From Streptomyces sp. P3 (GTDB taxonomy: Bacteria; Actinomycetota; Actinomycetes; Streptomycetales; Streptomycetaceae), in contig NZ_CP028369.1 in the NCBI RefSeq assembly GCF_003032475.1, forward strand, positions 8,556,001-8,620,000: DNA of 64,000 nt. The letters run 5' to 3'. A model generated the notes under the pieces. That model ran no database searches. It saw only the letters and a program-made list of their open reading frames with translations, and had not been told where the DNA came from. Below are positions 14,871-22,633 of the stretch, piece by piece. The translations under genes and the position numbers were made by a program. Position 1 is the first letter of the stretch, and every line of letters begins with the position of its first letter.

Positions 14871-16226
14871 TCAGCTCGCCGCGTAGCGGCGCAGGAACAG
14901 GGCCTCCGCCACCGACAGCCGCTCCAGCTCCTGCGGGGACACGCTTTCGTCGACCGCGTGGATCTGCGCCTCGGGCTCACTCAGGCCGATGAGCAGGATC
15001 TCCGCCCGCGGGTAGAGGCCCGCGAGGGTGTTGCACAGCGGAATGGAGCCGCCCTGGCCCGCGTACTGCATCTCCTGGCCCGGGTAGGCGACGGCCATCG
15101 CCTCGGCCATCGCCGCGTACGCCGGGCTGGTGGTGTCGGCGCTGAACGCCTGGCCCTGGCCGATCTGTTCGGTGCTCACCCGCGCGCCCCACGGGGTGTG
15201 CGCCTCCAGGTGGGCCTGGAGCAGCTTCGTGGCCTCGGCGGCGTCCACGCCCGGCGGTACGCGCAGGCTGATCAGCGCGCGGGCGCTCGCCTGTACGGAC
15301 GGGGTGGCTCCGACGACCGGCGGGCAGTCGATGCCGAGCACCGTCACGGCCGGACGGGCCCAGATGCGGTCGGCGACCGTGCCGGAGCCGATCAGGCCGA
15401 CGCCGTCCAGCACCTTGGCGTCCTGGCGGAACCGCGCCTCGTCGTACTGCAGGCCCTCCCACCGCGAGTCGTCGGTGAGTCCGTCGACCGTCGTCGAGCC
15501 GTCCTCGGCGCGCAGCGAGTCCAGGACCCGGATCAGAGCGCCCAGGGCGTCGGGGGCCGCGCCGCCGAACTGGCCGGAGTGCAGATTGCCCTCGAGGGTG
15601 TCGATCCGCACCCGCAGCATGGTCATGCCTCGCAGGGTGGAGGTGACCGTCGGCAGGCCGACGCGGAAGTTGCCCGCGTCGCCGATGACGATGGCGTCGG
15701 CCGTCAGCAGGTCGGGGTGCTCCTCCGCGTACCGCTCCAGTCCGCCGGTGCCCTGCTCCTCGGAGCCCTCGACGATCACCTTGACGGTGACCGGCACGCC
15801 GCCGTTCGCCTTAAGGGCGCGCAGCGCGAGCAGATGCATGATCACGCCGCCCTTGCAGTCGGCGCTGCCGCGGCCGTACCAGCGGCCGTCCCGCTCGGTC
15901 AGCTCGAAGGGCGGGCTGGTCCAGGCGGCCTCGTCCAGCGGCGGCTGCACGTCGTAGTGGGCGTAGAGCAGAACGGTCCTGGCGCCGGCCGGGCCGGGCA
16001 GACAGCCGTAGACCGACTGGGTGCCGTCGGGAGTGTCGAGGACGGCCACGTCCTCGAAGCCCTCGGCCCGCAGGGCCGTCGAGATCCAGTCGACGGCGGC
16101 CTCGCTCTCGCTCCTCGGGAACTGGTCGAAGTCCGCCACCGACGCGAAAGCCACCAGCTCGGTGAGCTCCGCCCGCGCCCTGGGCATCAGCGAGGCGACG
16201 GTCTCGGCGACCGGATTCGACGACAT
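14871..16226 (-). CDS. M20 family dipeptidase
   Basis: A 451-residue zinc peptidase of the M20 (CNDP/carnosinase-like) family. Metal and catalytic motifs are in order: LLYAHYDVQPP, YGRGSADCKGGVI, IVEGSEEQGTGGLE with the catalytic Glu pair, GDAGNF, and the distal GGSIPLCNTLAGL. The lid domain between them (LEGNLHSGQFGGAAPDALGA) is typical. It should cleave dipeptides or N-acylated amino acids in the cytoplasm. ATG 16226 has AAGGAG seven to eight bases upstream; the frame continues to 16340 without family resemblance. Confidence 0.88.
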   Translation of the reverse strand: MSSNPVAETVASLMPRARAELTELVAFASVADFDQFPRSESEAAVDWISTALRAEGFEDVAVLDTPDGTQSVYGCLPGPAGARTVLLYAHYDVQPPLDEAAWTSPPFELTERDGRWYGRGSADCKGGVIMHLLALRALKANGGVPVTVKVIVEGSEEQGTGGLERYAEEHPDLLTADAIVIGDAGNFRVGLPTVTSTLRGMTMLRVRIDTLEGNLHSGQFGGAAPDALGALIRVLDSLRAEDGSTTVDGLTDDSRWEGLQYDEARFRQDAKVLDGVGLIGSGTVADRIWARPAVTVLGIDCPPVVGATPSVQASARALISLRVPPGVDAAEATKLLQAHLEAHTPWGARVSTEQIGQGQAFSADTTSPAYAAMAEAMAVAYPGQEMQYAGQGGSIPLCNTLAGLYPRAEILLIGLSEPEAQIHAVDESVSPQELERLSVAEALFLRRYAAS

Positions 16227-16429
16227 GGGCACGCTCCTTGTGGGTGCGACGTTGTAACGGGTGACACTGGTCCGTTCGAGGGACCGTGCGAGCGTACGCG
16301 CCTGCCGGGTAGGGGGCGCGCACGCCGCCGATCCTGCCACAGCGGACCGTCATCGGACCGTGACGATCTCCGCCGTAGGATGCGGGGGACAGGTGCGGCA
16401 AGCGGCTTGATCGGGAGCAGTAGACCATC

Positions 16430-17707
16430 GTGAGCAGCCAGAACTCTTCGGCGGACGACGAGAACTCTTCGGCGGACGACGCCCGGCAGGTGTGGGACGT
16501 CGTGGTGGTGGGCGCGGGGCCCGCGGGGGCCTCGGCGGCCTACGCGGCAGCGGTCACGGGGCGGCGCGTGCTGTTGCTGGAGAAGGCGGAACTGCCCCGC
16601 TACAAGACGTGCGGCGGCGGCATCATCGGCCCCTCCCGGGACGCACTGCCGCCCGGGTTCGAGTTGCCCTTCCGCGACCGCGTCCACGCGGTGACGTTCT
16701 CGAACAACGGGCGCTTCACCCGTACGCGCCGCTCGCGCCAGATGCTGTTCGGGCTGATCAACCGGCCCGAGTTCGACCAGCAGCTGGTCGAGCACGCCCA
16801 GAAGGCGGGCGCCGAGCTGCGCACCGGCGTGACCGTGCAGCGGGTCGAGCAGCACGGTTCGGCGGTGCCGGACCGCCGCTCGGTCGCCGTCGTCCTGCAG
16901 GGCGGGGAGACGCTGCTGGCGCGCGCGGTGGTCGGGGCGGACGGCAGCGCGAGCCGGATAGGAGCGCACGTCGGCGTCAAGCTCGACCAGGTGGACCTCG
17001 GCCTGGAGGCGGAGATCCCGGTGCCGGACACGGTCGCCGAGGACTGGAAGGGCCGGGTCCTCATCGACTGGGGCCCGATGCCGGGCAGCTACGGCTGGGT
17101 GTTCCCCAAGGGGGACACGCTGACCGTCGGCGTGATCTCGGCGCGCGGTGAAGGCGCGGCCACCAAGCGCTATCTGGAGGACTTCGTGGGGCGGCTGGGC
17201 CTCGCCGGGTTCGAGCCGAGCATCTCCTCCGGTCATCTGACGCGCTGCCGGGCGGACGACTCACCGCTCTCACGCGGGCGGGTGCTGGTCTGCGGGGACG
17301 CGGCGGGACTGCTCGAGCCGTGGACGCGCGAGGGCATCTCCTTCGCCCTGCGCTCAGGCCGGCTCGCGGGCGAGTGGGCGGTCCGGATCGCCGAGGCGCA
17401 CGACGCGGTCGACGCCCGCCGCCAGGCGCTGAACTACGCCTTCGCGGTCAAGGCGGGCCTCGGCGTGGAGATGAGCGTCGGCAAGCGGATGCTCGCCGCG
17501 TTCGAGCGCCGTCCCGGGCTCTTCCACGCGGCGCTCACCGGGTTCCGGCCCGCCTGGCGGGCGTTCACCGACATCACGCGGGGCCGGACGACGCTGGGCG
17601 AACTCGTCCGGTCCCATCCGATGGCCCAGCGGGCGCTGACCGCGATGGACCGGCGGATCGCGGCCACGGCGGAGCCGGCGCAGGCGGCCGAGGAGAGCGG
17701 TTCCTGA
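16430..17707 (+). CDS. Geranylgeranyl reductase family FAD-dependent oxidoreductase
   Basis: A 425-residue flavoprotein. The FAD dinucleotide-binding motif VVVVGAGPAGASAAYAAA begins near residue 24; LPRYKTCGGGI holds the conserved PxxKxCGGG of geranylgeranyl reductases, and RVLVCGDAAGLLEPWTREGI is the second FAD motif. Such enzymes saturate isoprenoid chains of lipids, quinones or carotenoid-like compounds. The N-terminus carries two copies of a 21-bp unit (NSSADDE/NSSADDA). The start is the GTG at 16430; GGGAGCAG upstream is a modest binding site. Confidence 0.85.
   Translation: MSSQNSSADDENSSADDARQVWDVVVVGAGPAGASAAYAAAVTGRRVLLLEKAELPRYKTCGGGIIGPSRDALPPGFELPFRDRVHAVTFSNNGRFTRTRRSRQMLFGLINRPEFDQQLVEHAQKAGAELRTGVTVQRVEQHGSAVPDRRSVAVVLQGGETLLARAVVGADGSASRIGAHVGVKLDQVDLGLEAEIPVPDTVAEDWKGRVLIDWGPMPGSYGWVFPKGDTLTVGVISARGEGAATKRYLEDFVGRLGLAGFEPSISSGHLTRCRADDSPLSRGRVLVCGDAAGLLEPWTREGISFALRSGRLAGEWAVRIAEAHDAVDARRQALNYAFAVKAGLGVEMSVGKRMLAAFERRPGLFHAALTGFRPAWRAFTDITRGRTTLGELVRSHPMAQRALTAMDRRIAATAEPAQAAEESGS
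16441..16482 (+). repeat. In-frame 21-bp tandem duplication
   Basis: The unit GAACTCTTCGGCGGACGACG plus one base is present at 16441-16461 and 16462-16482 with one mismatch. It duplicates seven residues at the disordered N-terminus of the flavoprotein and should not affect the fold. Confidence 0.8.
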
Positions 17708-17717
17708 CGGCTCGCGA

Positions 17718-18173
17718 TCAGCGGCGGTCGGTGACCGTGATCCGGAACACCGGGTGGTCCGGGGCGATACGGCGCAGTTCGGCCTCGGGGGAGTCCGGGC
17801 CGACCCCGTTGAAGAAGACGCCGACCTCGGCCTTCCAGCGCTTGAGGTAGGCGCGCAGCAGCGGGGCCTTGTCGTCGTCGGCGACCTCGGTGGCCGTGAA
17901 CGCCTCCACGGCTCTGCCGAGGTGGAGTTCGCCGCCGCCCGCCGCGCGCATGTTGTGCGTCCACTGGACGTGGCCGCGCGGGGCGACGAGGTACTGCTGT
18001 CCATCCACGGTCAGCAGATTCACCGGAGTGGTCCGCCAGGCGCCGCTCTTGCGGCCGCGGACCGCCAGCACCCTGGACCCCCACACGCTGAGCCCGCGGC
18101 GGGTCAGCCAGGTCACCGCACGGTTGAAGACGTTGACGGTGAACCAGCCGGGCTTCTGCACGTGGGTCGACAT
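17718..18173 (-). CDS. DDN-like deazaflavin-dependent nitroreductase family protein
   Basis: A 151-residue split-barrel protein of the F420-dependent (DDN/Rv3547-like) family: VLAVRGRKSGAWRTTPVNLL is the family hallmark, followed by YLVAPRGHVQWTHNMRAAG and GGELHLG. It would bind F420 or heme/fatty acid; the reaction is not defined. It is divergent from a TetR regulator and its promoter region contains two matching palindromes, so it is the probable target of that regulator. The start at 18173 gives the normal N-terminus. Confidence 0.82.
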   Translation of the reverse strand: MSTHVQKPGWFTVNVFNRAVTWLTRRGLSVWGSRVLAVRGRKSGAWRTTPVNLLTVDGQQYLVAPRGHVQWTHNMRAAGGGELHLGRAVEAFTATEVADDDKAPLLRAYLKRWKAEVGVFFNGVGPDSPEAELRRIAPDHPVFRITVTDRR

Positions 18174-18201
18174 GGCTGCTGCCTCCTGGGACGGAAAGTG
18201 T

Positions 18202-18265
18202 GAGCACTGCTCTCGGTCGAGACGAGTGTGCCCGAGGGCGGTGCGCCATGGCAAGAGCGGTGCTC
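18202..18265. promoter_or_regulatory. Two TetR-type operators between divergent genes
   Basis: GAGCACTGCTC (18202-18212) and GAGCGGTGCTC (18255-18265) share the form GAGC-N3-GCTC and both are followed by TC or TCT. Their centres are 53 bases apart, about five helical turns, between the DDN-like gene and the TetR gene. Confidence 0.65.
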
Positions 18266-18326
18266 TCTTTTGTGTGCGCCGCTCACAATCGTGTGCGGCG
18301 ATCCGGTTCCGTGGGACACTGCCGGC

Positions 18327-19019
18327 ATGAGCAGCAACACCGTTCGAGGCGCACGGGCCCGGGCCAGGGCCGAAGTCACCGAGGCCATCAAGGAGGAGGC
18401 CCGCACACAGCTGGCGTCCGAGGGTGCCGCCAAGCTCTCGCTGCGCGCGGTGGCCCGTGAGCTCGGCATGGTCTCCTCGGCGCTCTACCGGTACTTCCCG
18501 AGCCGCGACGATCTGCTCACCGCGCTCATCATCGACGCCTACGACTCACTCGGCGAGAGCGCGGAGGCCGCGCACACGGCCGTCGCCGGGGCCGCGCCCC
18601 TGGAACGCTGGGTCGTGGTCGGCGAGGCGGTGCGCGCCTGGGCGCTGGCGCATCCGCACGAGTACGCGCTGATCTACGGGTCGCCGGTGCCCGGCTACAG
18701 CGCCCCTCGGACGACGGTCCCCTCCGCCGCGCGGGTCGGTCACCTCCTCATCGGCATCGTGCGTGACGCGCGCCGCGACGACCGGCTGGACGTACCGCTC
18801 CTGACCGACGACCTGGCCCCCGAGGCGGTGCGGATGGCGGCGGACCTCGCGCCTGACCTCCCGCCGGGGGCGGTCACCGCCCTCGTCGCGGCCTGGGCCC
18901 AGCTGTACGGGCTGGTCGGGTTCGAGCTCTTCGGGCAGTTCCACCGCGTCGTGGAGGAACGCGAGCCCTTCTTCCGGTACGCGGTGACCCGGCTGGCCCG
19001 CGAAGTCGGCCTGCGTTAG
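18327..19019 (+). CDS. TetR/AcrR family transcriptional regulator
   Basis: A 230-residue regulator. The N-terminal DNA-binding domain is clear: EEARTQLASEGAAKLSLRAV, then ARELGMVSSALYRYFPSRDD. The C-terminal part (HEYALIYGSPVPGYSAP) matches the WHG/TetR_C_13 ligand domain. The ATG at 18327 leaves out upstream codons that overlap the operator. It probably represses itself and the divergent DDN-like gene through the two palindromes 60-125 bases upstream. Confidence 0.88.
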   Translation: MSSNTVRGARARARAEVTEAIKEEARTQLASEGAAKLSLRAVARELGMVSSALYRYFPSRDDLLTALIIDAYDSLGESAEAAHTAVAGAAPLERWVVVGEAVRAWALAHPHEYALIYGSPVPGYSAPRTTVPSAARVGHLLIGIVRDARRDDRLDVPLLTDDLAPEAVRMAADLAPDLPPGAVTALVAAWAQLYGLVGFELFGQFHRVVEEREPFFRYAVTRLAREVGLR

Positions 19020-19063
19020 GCCTTCTTTCGAAGGCAGGCTCTGTTCCTCGTCCCGTATCACAG

Positions 19064-19229
19064 GTGGCGGCCCTGGTGGAGATCGGTCTGTCCGACGAGG
19101 AGATCGCCCGCCGGCTGGTCGTCAGCCCGCTCACCGCCACGACGCACGTCGGCCGTACGACGGTGAAGCCGGGCGTCCGGTACCGGGCGCAACCGGTCTT
19201 CCCCGCCTACGAGTCGGGGCCGGTCCGGT
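19064..19229 (+). pseudogene. Remnant of a LuxR-type response regulator (HTH end)
   Basis: The frame reads VAALVEIGLSDEEIARRLVV, SPLTATTHVGRTTVKPGVRY, RAQPVFPAYESGPVR. This is the C-terminal helix-turn-helix of a NarL/FixJ regulator (normal form GLSN.EIA..L.VSPLTAKTHVSR...KLG.RDRAQLV..AYESGLV), with several substitutions and no receiver domain before it. The relic overlaps the 3' end of the opposite DUF6332 gene by about 20 bases. Confidence 0.75.
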
Positions 19230-19488
19230 CGGGCCGAGCGCCCGGCTGGAAGCGGACCAGCACGGAGATCACCCGGGCCGCGAACAGCACCGGAGCGAGC
19301 ACGAGGGCCGCCCGTACCAGCCAGGTCTCCGCCGGGCCGGGAAGGTCGAACAGCAGCGCCGGGCCCGCGACCGCGCCGAAGACCACGGCCGCCGCGAACA
19401 CGGCGCTGACGAGCGCGTACCCGATCTCGACGGTGATCGCGTCCCGCTCGGCCTGTGTGCGCCGCCCCTGTCCCCCGTGACCGTCCAT
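19207..19488 (-). CDS. DUF6332-type small membrane protein
   Basis: A 93-residue protein with a short charged N-terminus (RRTQAERDAITVEIGYALVS) and two hydrophobic segments, matching the Streptomyces DUF6332 family as I recall it. No function is known. The gene has ATG at 19488, ends in the degraded LuxR relic, and follows the MFS gene by 83 bases on the same strand. Confidence 0.65.
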   Translation of the reverse strand: MDGHGGQGRRTQAERDAITVEIGYALVSAVFAAAVVFGAVAGPALLFDLPGPAETWLVRAALVLAPVLFAARVISVLVRFQPGARPDRTGPDS

Positions 19489-19571
19489 GGGGCCAGTGTC
19501 ACAGCGGGCGACCCGGCGGGGCAATCGGCCCCGCCGGGCCGCCCGCTGCGGACGGCGCTCCGGGCGTCGGC

Positions 19572-21074
19572 TCAGTCGCGGACCCCCACCGGCTCCGTGT
19601 CCGCCTCGAACTCCGGTTCCGCCGATGGGGACTTGGCGACGACGACCGAGTTGTGGGCGCGCCGGGTGCGCAGGCCGGGCAGGGTGATGAGCAGACCCGC
19701 TGCGGCGACGAGCGTCACCACCGTCAGTCCGGGGCGGTAGCTGTCGAGGACGGCCTGTGGGGTGGGGTCGGCGGGGGCGCCCGCGGTCACCACCGCCGTC
19801 ACGACGGCGAGGAAGATCGCGCCGCCCACCTGCACCGAGGTGTTGAGCAGACCCGACACCATGCCCTGCTCGTGGTCCGCCACGCCGCCTGTGGCCTGGA
19901 TGTTGAGCGAGGGGAAGACGAGCGCGCAGGCCGCGCCGATCAGCAGCATCGACGGCAGTATGACGGCGGCGTAGACCGGGTCGAGATCGATGCGGAGGAA
20001 GAGCGCGTACCCGGCGACCATGAGGGCGAAGCCCGCCGCGATCAGCCGGGGGGTGCCGAACCGGTCGACGATCGAGCCCACCCTGGTCGAGGACACCGCC
20101 ACCAGCGCGCCGGCCGGCAGGAAGGCGAGCGCCGTGTGCAGCGCCGACCAGCCGAGCAGCGTCTGCATGTACAGGGTGGCCAGGAACTGGAAGCCGACGT
20201 AGGAGCCGAAGAAGGCCATCGCGCCGAGCTGGGCGCGGATCTGACTGCCCGAGCGCAGCACGCCGAGCCGGATCAGCGGGCCGGCGGAGCGCCGCTCGAC
20301 CTGGACGAAGACGGTCAGCATGACGGCCACGGCCAGGAAGGACAGCAGTGTCCGGACGGACGTCCAGCCGGCCTCGGGAGCCTGGACCACGGTGAAGACC
20401 AGCAGCAGCATCGACGCGGTGCCGAGGACGGCGCCCGGGACGTCGTAGCCGTTGTGGTTCCTCGCCCGCTCGCTGCGCGGCAGGAGCTTCAGTCCGGCGA
20501 CCAGGGCGACCAGGGCGATCGGGGCGGGGAGCAGCATGGTCAGGCGCCAACTGGCCTCGGTGAGCAGGCCGGAGAGGACCAGGCCCATCGAGAAGCCGGT
20601 CGCGGCGCAGGTGGTGTAGATGGAGAGCGCGCGGTTGCGCAACGGGCCCTCCGGGAACGTCGTGGTGATGATCGACAGGCCGGCCGGGGCGGTGAAGGCG
20701 GCGCTGAGACCCTTGATGAACCGGCTGGCGATCAGCAGCGGCCCCGAGTCGACGAGTCCGCCGAGGAGCGAGGCCAGCGCGAAGACGCCGAGTGCGATCA
20801 GGAACACCTGGCGGCGGCCCAGCAGGTCGGCCGCGCGGCCGCCGAGGAGGAGCAGCCCGCCGTAGCCCAGGATGTAGCCGCTGACGATCCACTGCAGCGT
20901 CGAGGTGGAGAGCCCGAGGTCGGAGCCGATGGACGGCAGGGCGACACCGACCATGGACACGTCGAGTGCGTCCAGGAACATCGCGGCGCACAGCACCAGG
21001 AGCGTGCCCCAGAGCCGGGAGGTCCAGCGGCCCTCGGGAAGGGTGACCGCGGGGGAGGTGAGCGGAGAGGTCAT
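19572..21074 (-). CDS. DHA2-type MFS drug-efflux transporter
   Basis: A 500-residue membrane protein with about 14 hydrophobic segments, the size of EmrB/QacA exporters. Motif LGGRAADLLGRRQVFLI lies in the loop between helices 2 and 3, and an early D-rich helix reads MFLDALDVSMVGVALPSI (motif D1). It should export drugs or metabolites by proton antiport. It is divergent from a MarR-type regulator gene that is frameshifted, with an intact-looking palindromic operator in between. Confidence 0.9.
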   Translation of the reverse strand: MTSPLTSPAVTLPEGRWTSRLWGTLLVLCAAMFLDALDVSMVGVALPSIGSDLGLSTSTLQWIVSGYILGYGGLLLLGGRAADLLGRRQVFLIALGVFALASLLGGLVDSGPLLIASRFIKGLSAAFTAPAGLSIITTTFPEGPLRNRALSIYTTCAATGFSMGLVLSGLLTEASWRLTMLLPAPIALVALVAGLKLLPRSERARNHNGYDVPGAVLGTASMLLLVFTVVQAPEAGWTSVRTLLSFLAVAVMLTVFVQVERRSAGPLIRLGVLRSGSQIRAQLGAMAFFGSYVGFQFLATLYMQTLLGWSALHTALAFLPAGALVAVSSTRVGSIVDRFGTPRLIAAGFALMVAGYALFLRIDLDPVYAAVILPSMLLIGAACALVFPSLNIQATGGVADHEQGMVSGLLNTSVQVGGAIFLAVVTAVVTAGAPADPTPQAVLDSYRPGLTVVTLVAAAGLLITLPGLRTRRAHNSVVVAKSPSAEPEFEADTEPVGVRD

Positions 21075-21095
21075 GCCGACGACAGTACATGCACA

Positions 21096-21116
21096 TGCAT
21101 TGAATGCAAATACATT
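21096..21116. promoter_or_regulatory. MarR-type operator between MFS gene and broken marR
   Basis: TGCATTGAATGCA (21096-21108) is a perfect 13-bp inverted repeat; the adjoining AATG...CATT (21103-21116) makes a second, overlapping one. This AT-rich patch, in an otherwise GC-rich region, lies 22 bases before the MFS start codon. Confidence 0.65.
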
Positions 21117-21160
21117 AAATTCGGGTGCAATAAAATCCCTGCTCTGCTACGGTGCGCCCC

Positions 21161-21564
21161 ATGGCGGTGGAGCAGGGCGGGTCCGAGGCCGAGCAGGCGC
21201 TCGTGGAGCAGTGGCGGGACATGCTGGCCCTGCACGCCCGGACACAGTGCGAACTCGACCGGGCACTGCACCGACACGGCCTGTGCGCCAGCGACTTCGA
21301 GGTGCTCGACGTCCTCGCCGAGTCGGCCGCGCACGACTCTCGTGCGGCTTCCGCGTCCAGGAGATCGCCGAACGGGTCCATCTCAGCCAGAGCGCGCTGT
21401 CGCGGCTCATCGCCCGTCTGGAGAAGGACGGTCTCGTCGAGCGGGGCCTGTGCGCGGAGGACCGCAGAGGCGTCCGGGTGGCGCTCACCGGAAAGGGGCG
21501 CGCGCTGCACGGCGACGTACGGCCGGTGCAGCGTGCGGTGCTCACCAGAATGCTGACGGACTGA
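21161..21564 (+). pseudogene. MarR family regulator, frameshifted
   Basis: From ATG 21161 the frame gives a normal MarR beginning (ALVEQWRDMLALHARTQCEL, then DFEVLDVLAESAAHDS). At TCTC 21338-21341 it slips: the rest of the protein continues in another frame as CGFRVQEIAERVHLSQSALS, RLIARLEKDGLVERGL, EDRRGVRVALTGKGRALH to TGA 21562-21564. Removal of two bases (one TC) restores one continuous 133-residue MarR protein. As read, the recognition helix and wing are lost. A sequencing error is possible but the disruption is clean. Confidence 0.82.
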
Positions 21565-21595
21565 CGACCGCCCGCCGTCGGACCGGGCCCGCCGC

Positions 21596-22342
21596 TCAGC
21601 CCACCCCCGACTTCTCCCGCCACAGTGTCGCGAGCGCGGCGTCGCCGGTCGCGGCGGGCAGCGGCAACCGGTTCCACAGCGAGAGGTAGAGCAGGGCGGC
21701 CGGTCCGGACACCTCGCAGTCGGCGGGCCCGTCGGCGTCGCGCCGTGTCACCGGCGGCTCCGACGACACGCGCACCGACCACACCGCGTCGGCCGTGTCC
21801 GTCGCCCGTACCCGCAGCGTCCGCGGCTCCTCGCTGCGCACCCCGCTCCTGTCGCGCGCGTGGAAGCCGCGCAGCAACTCGTCCACGCCGTCCGCGGCGA
21901 AGCCGGCGGTGAACTCCCGCGCGACCTCCTCGAGATCGCGGCCGCGGGCCGACTCGGCGTCCACGCGGTGCACGGCCGTCTCGTGCGCCTGCCGCCTGGC
22001 CCAGAACGCCAGCGGCGTCGGCGCGGGCAGGAAGTGCCAGCACCGCACATCCGGCGACGTGGTGGAAAGGGTGTCGACGAGCCGCCGGTGTCCTGCGCGG
22101 AACCAGTCCAGCAGCGCCTCGTCGTCGAGCTCCGGCGGCTCCTCGACGGGGCGGAACCCGGTGTGGCCCCCGGCGACGAACGAGGTGGCCCAGCGGTGCA
22201 CCGCGCCCGTGTGCCGCAGCAGGTCCCGCACCTGCCAGCCGGGGCAGGTCACGACCTTGGCGTCGGGGCCCGCCTCCGCCGCGGCGTCGGCCAGGGCCCG
22301 GCCCTCGCGGTCGAGGATCTCGAGGAACTCGGCAGTCTCCAT
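21596..22342 (-). CDS. Maleylpyruvate isomerase family mycothiol-dependent enzyme
   Basis: A 248-residue DinB/MDMPI-type protein. TCPGWQVRDLLRHTGAVHRW is the mycothiol-dependent isomerase N-terminal signature with a metal His, and FWARRQAHETAVHRVDAE provides the remaining His and Glu ligands; a C-terminal SCP2-like domain follows (GPAALLYLSLWNRL). Such proteins use mycothiol as cofactor or thiol acceptor. No neighbour specifies the substrate. The ribosome-binding site is poor. Confidence 0.85.
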   Translation of the reverse strand: METAEFLEILDREGRALADAAAEAGPDAKVVTCPGWQVRDLLRHTGAVHRWATSFVAGGHTGFRPVEEPPELDDEALLDWFRAGHRRLVDTLSTTSPDVRCWHFLPAPTPLAFWARRQAHETAVHRVDAESARGRDLEEVAREFTAGFAADGVDELLRGFHARDRSGVRSEEPRTLRVRATDTADAVWSVRVSSEPPVTRRDADGPADCEVSGPAALLYLSLWNRLPLPAATGDAALATLWREKSGVG

Positions 22343-22633
22343 GTGGGGGAGTCTGCCCGACGGAGTGCCGAACCGACGAGGGGCGCAGGAGAGTCCGCGC
22401 TGATCAACGCACGGCCCGATGCCGGGGCGATGCGGTCGCCAGGCTTCCGCGCGCGTCTGTCGTCACGCCGTCACGGCCGTCACCACTGTCACCGCGCTGC
22501 CGCGCTGCCGACCCGTGACCGGGTTTCCCGGTAGGCATCCGCACCGGCGGCCCGCGCAGCCCTGGTGCGTGTCCTAAAGTGGCTTCCGCCAGTTCAGGAG
22601 ACTCTCTCGGAACCTGTGAGGAACACGCCAACC

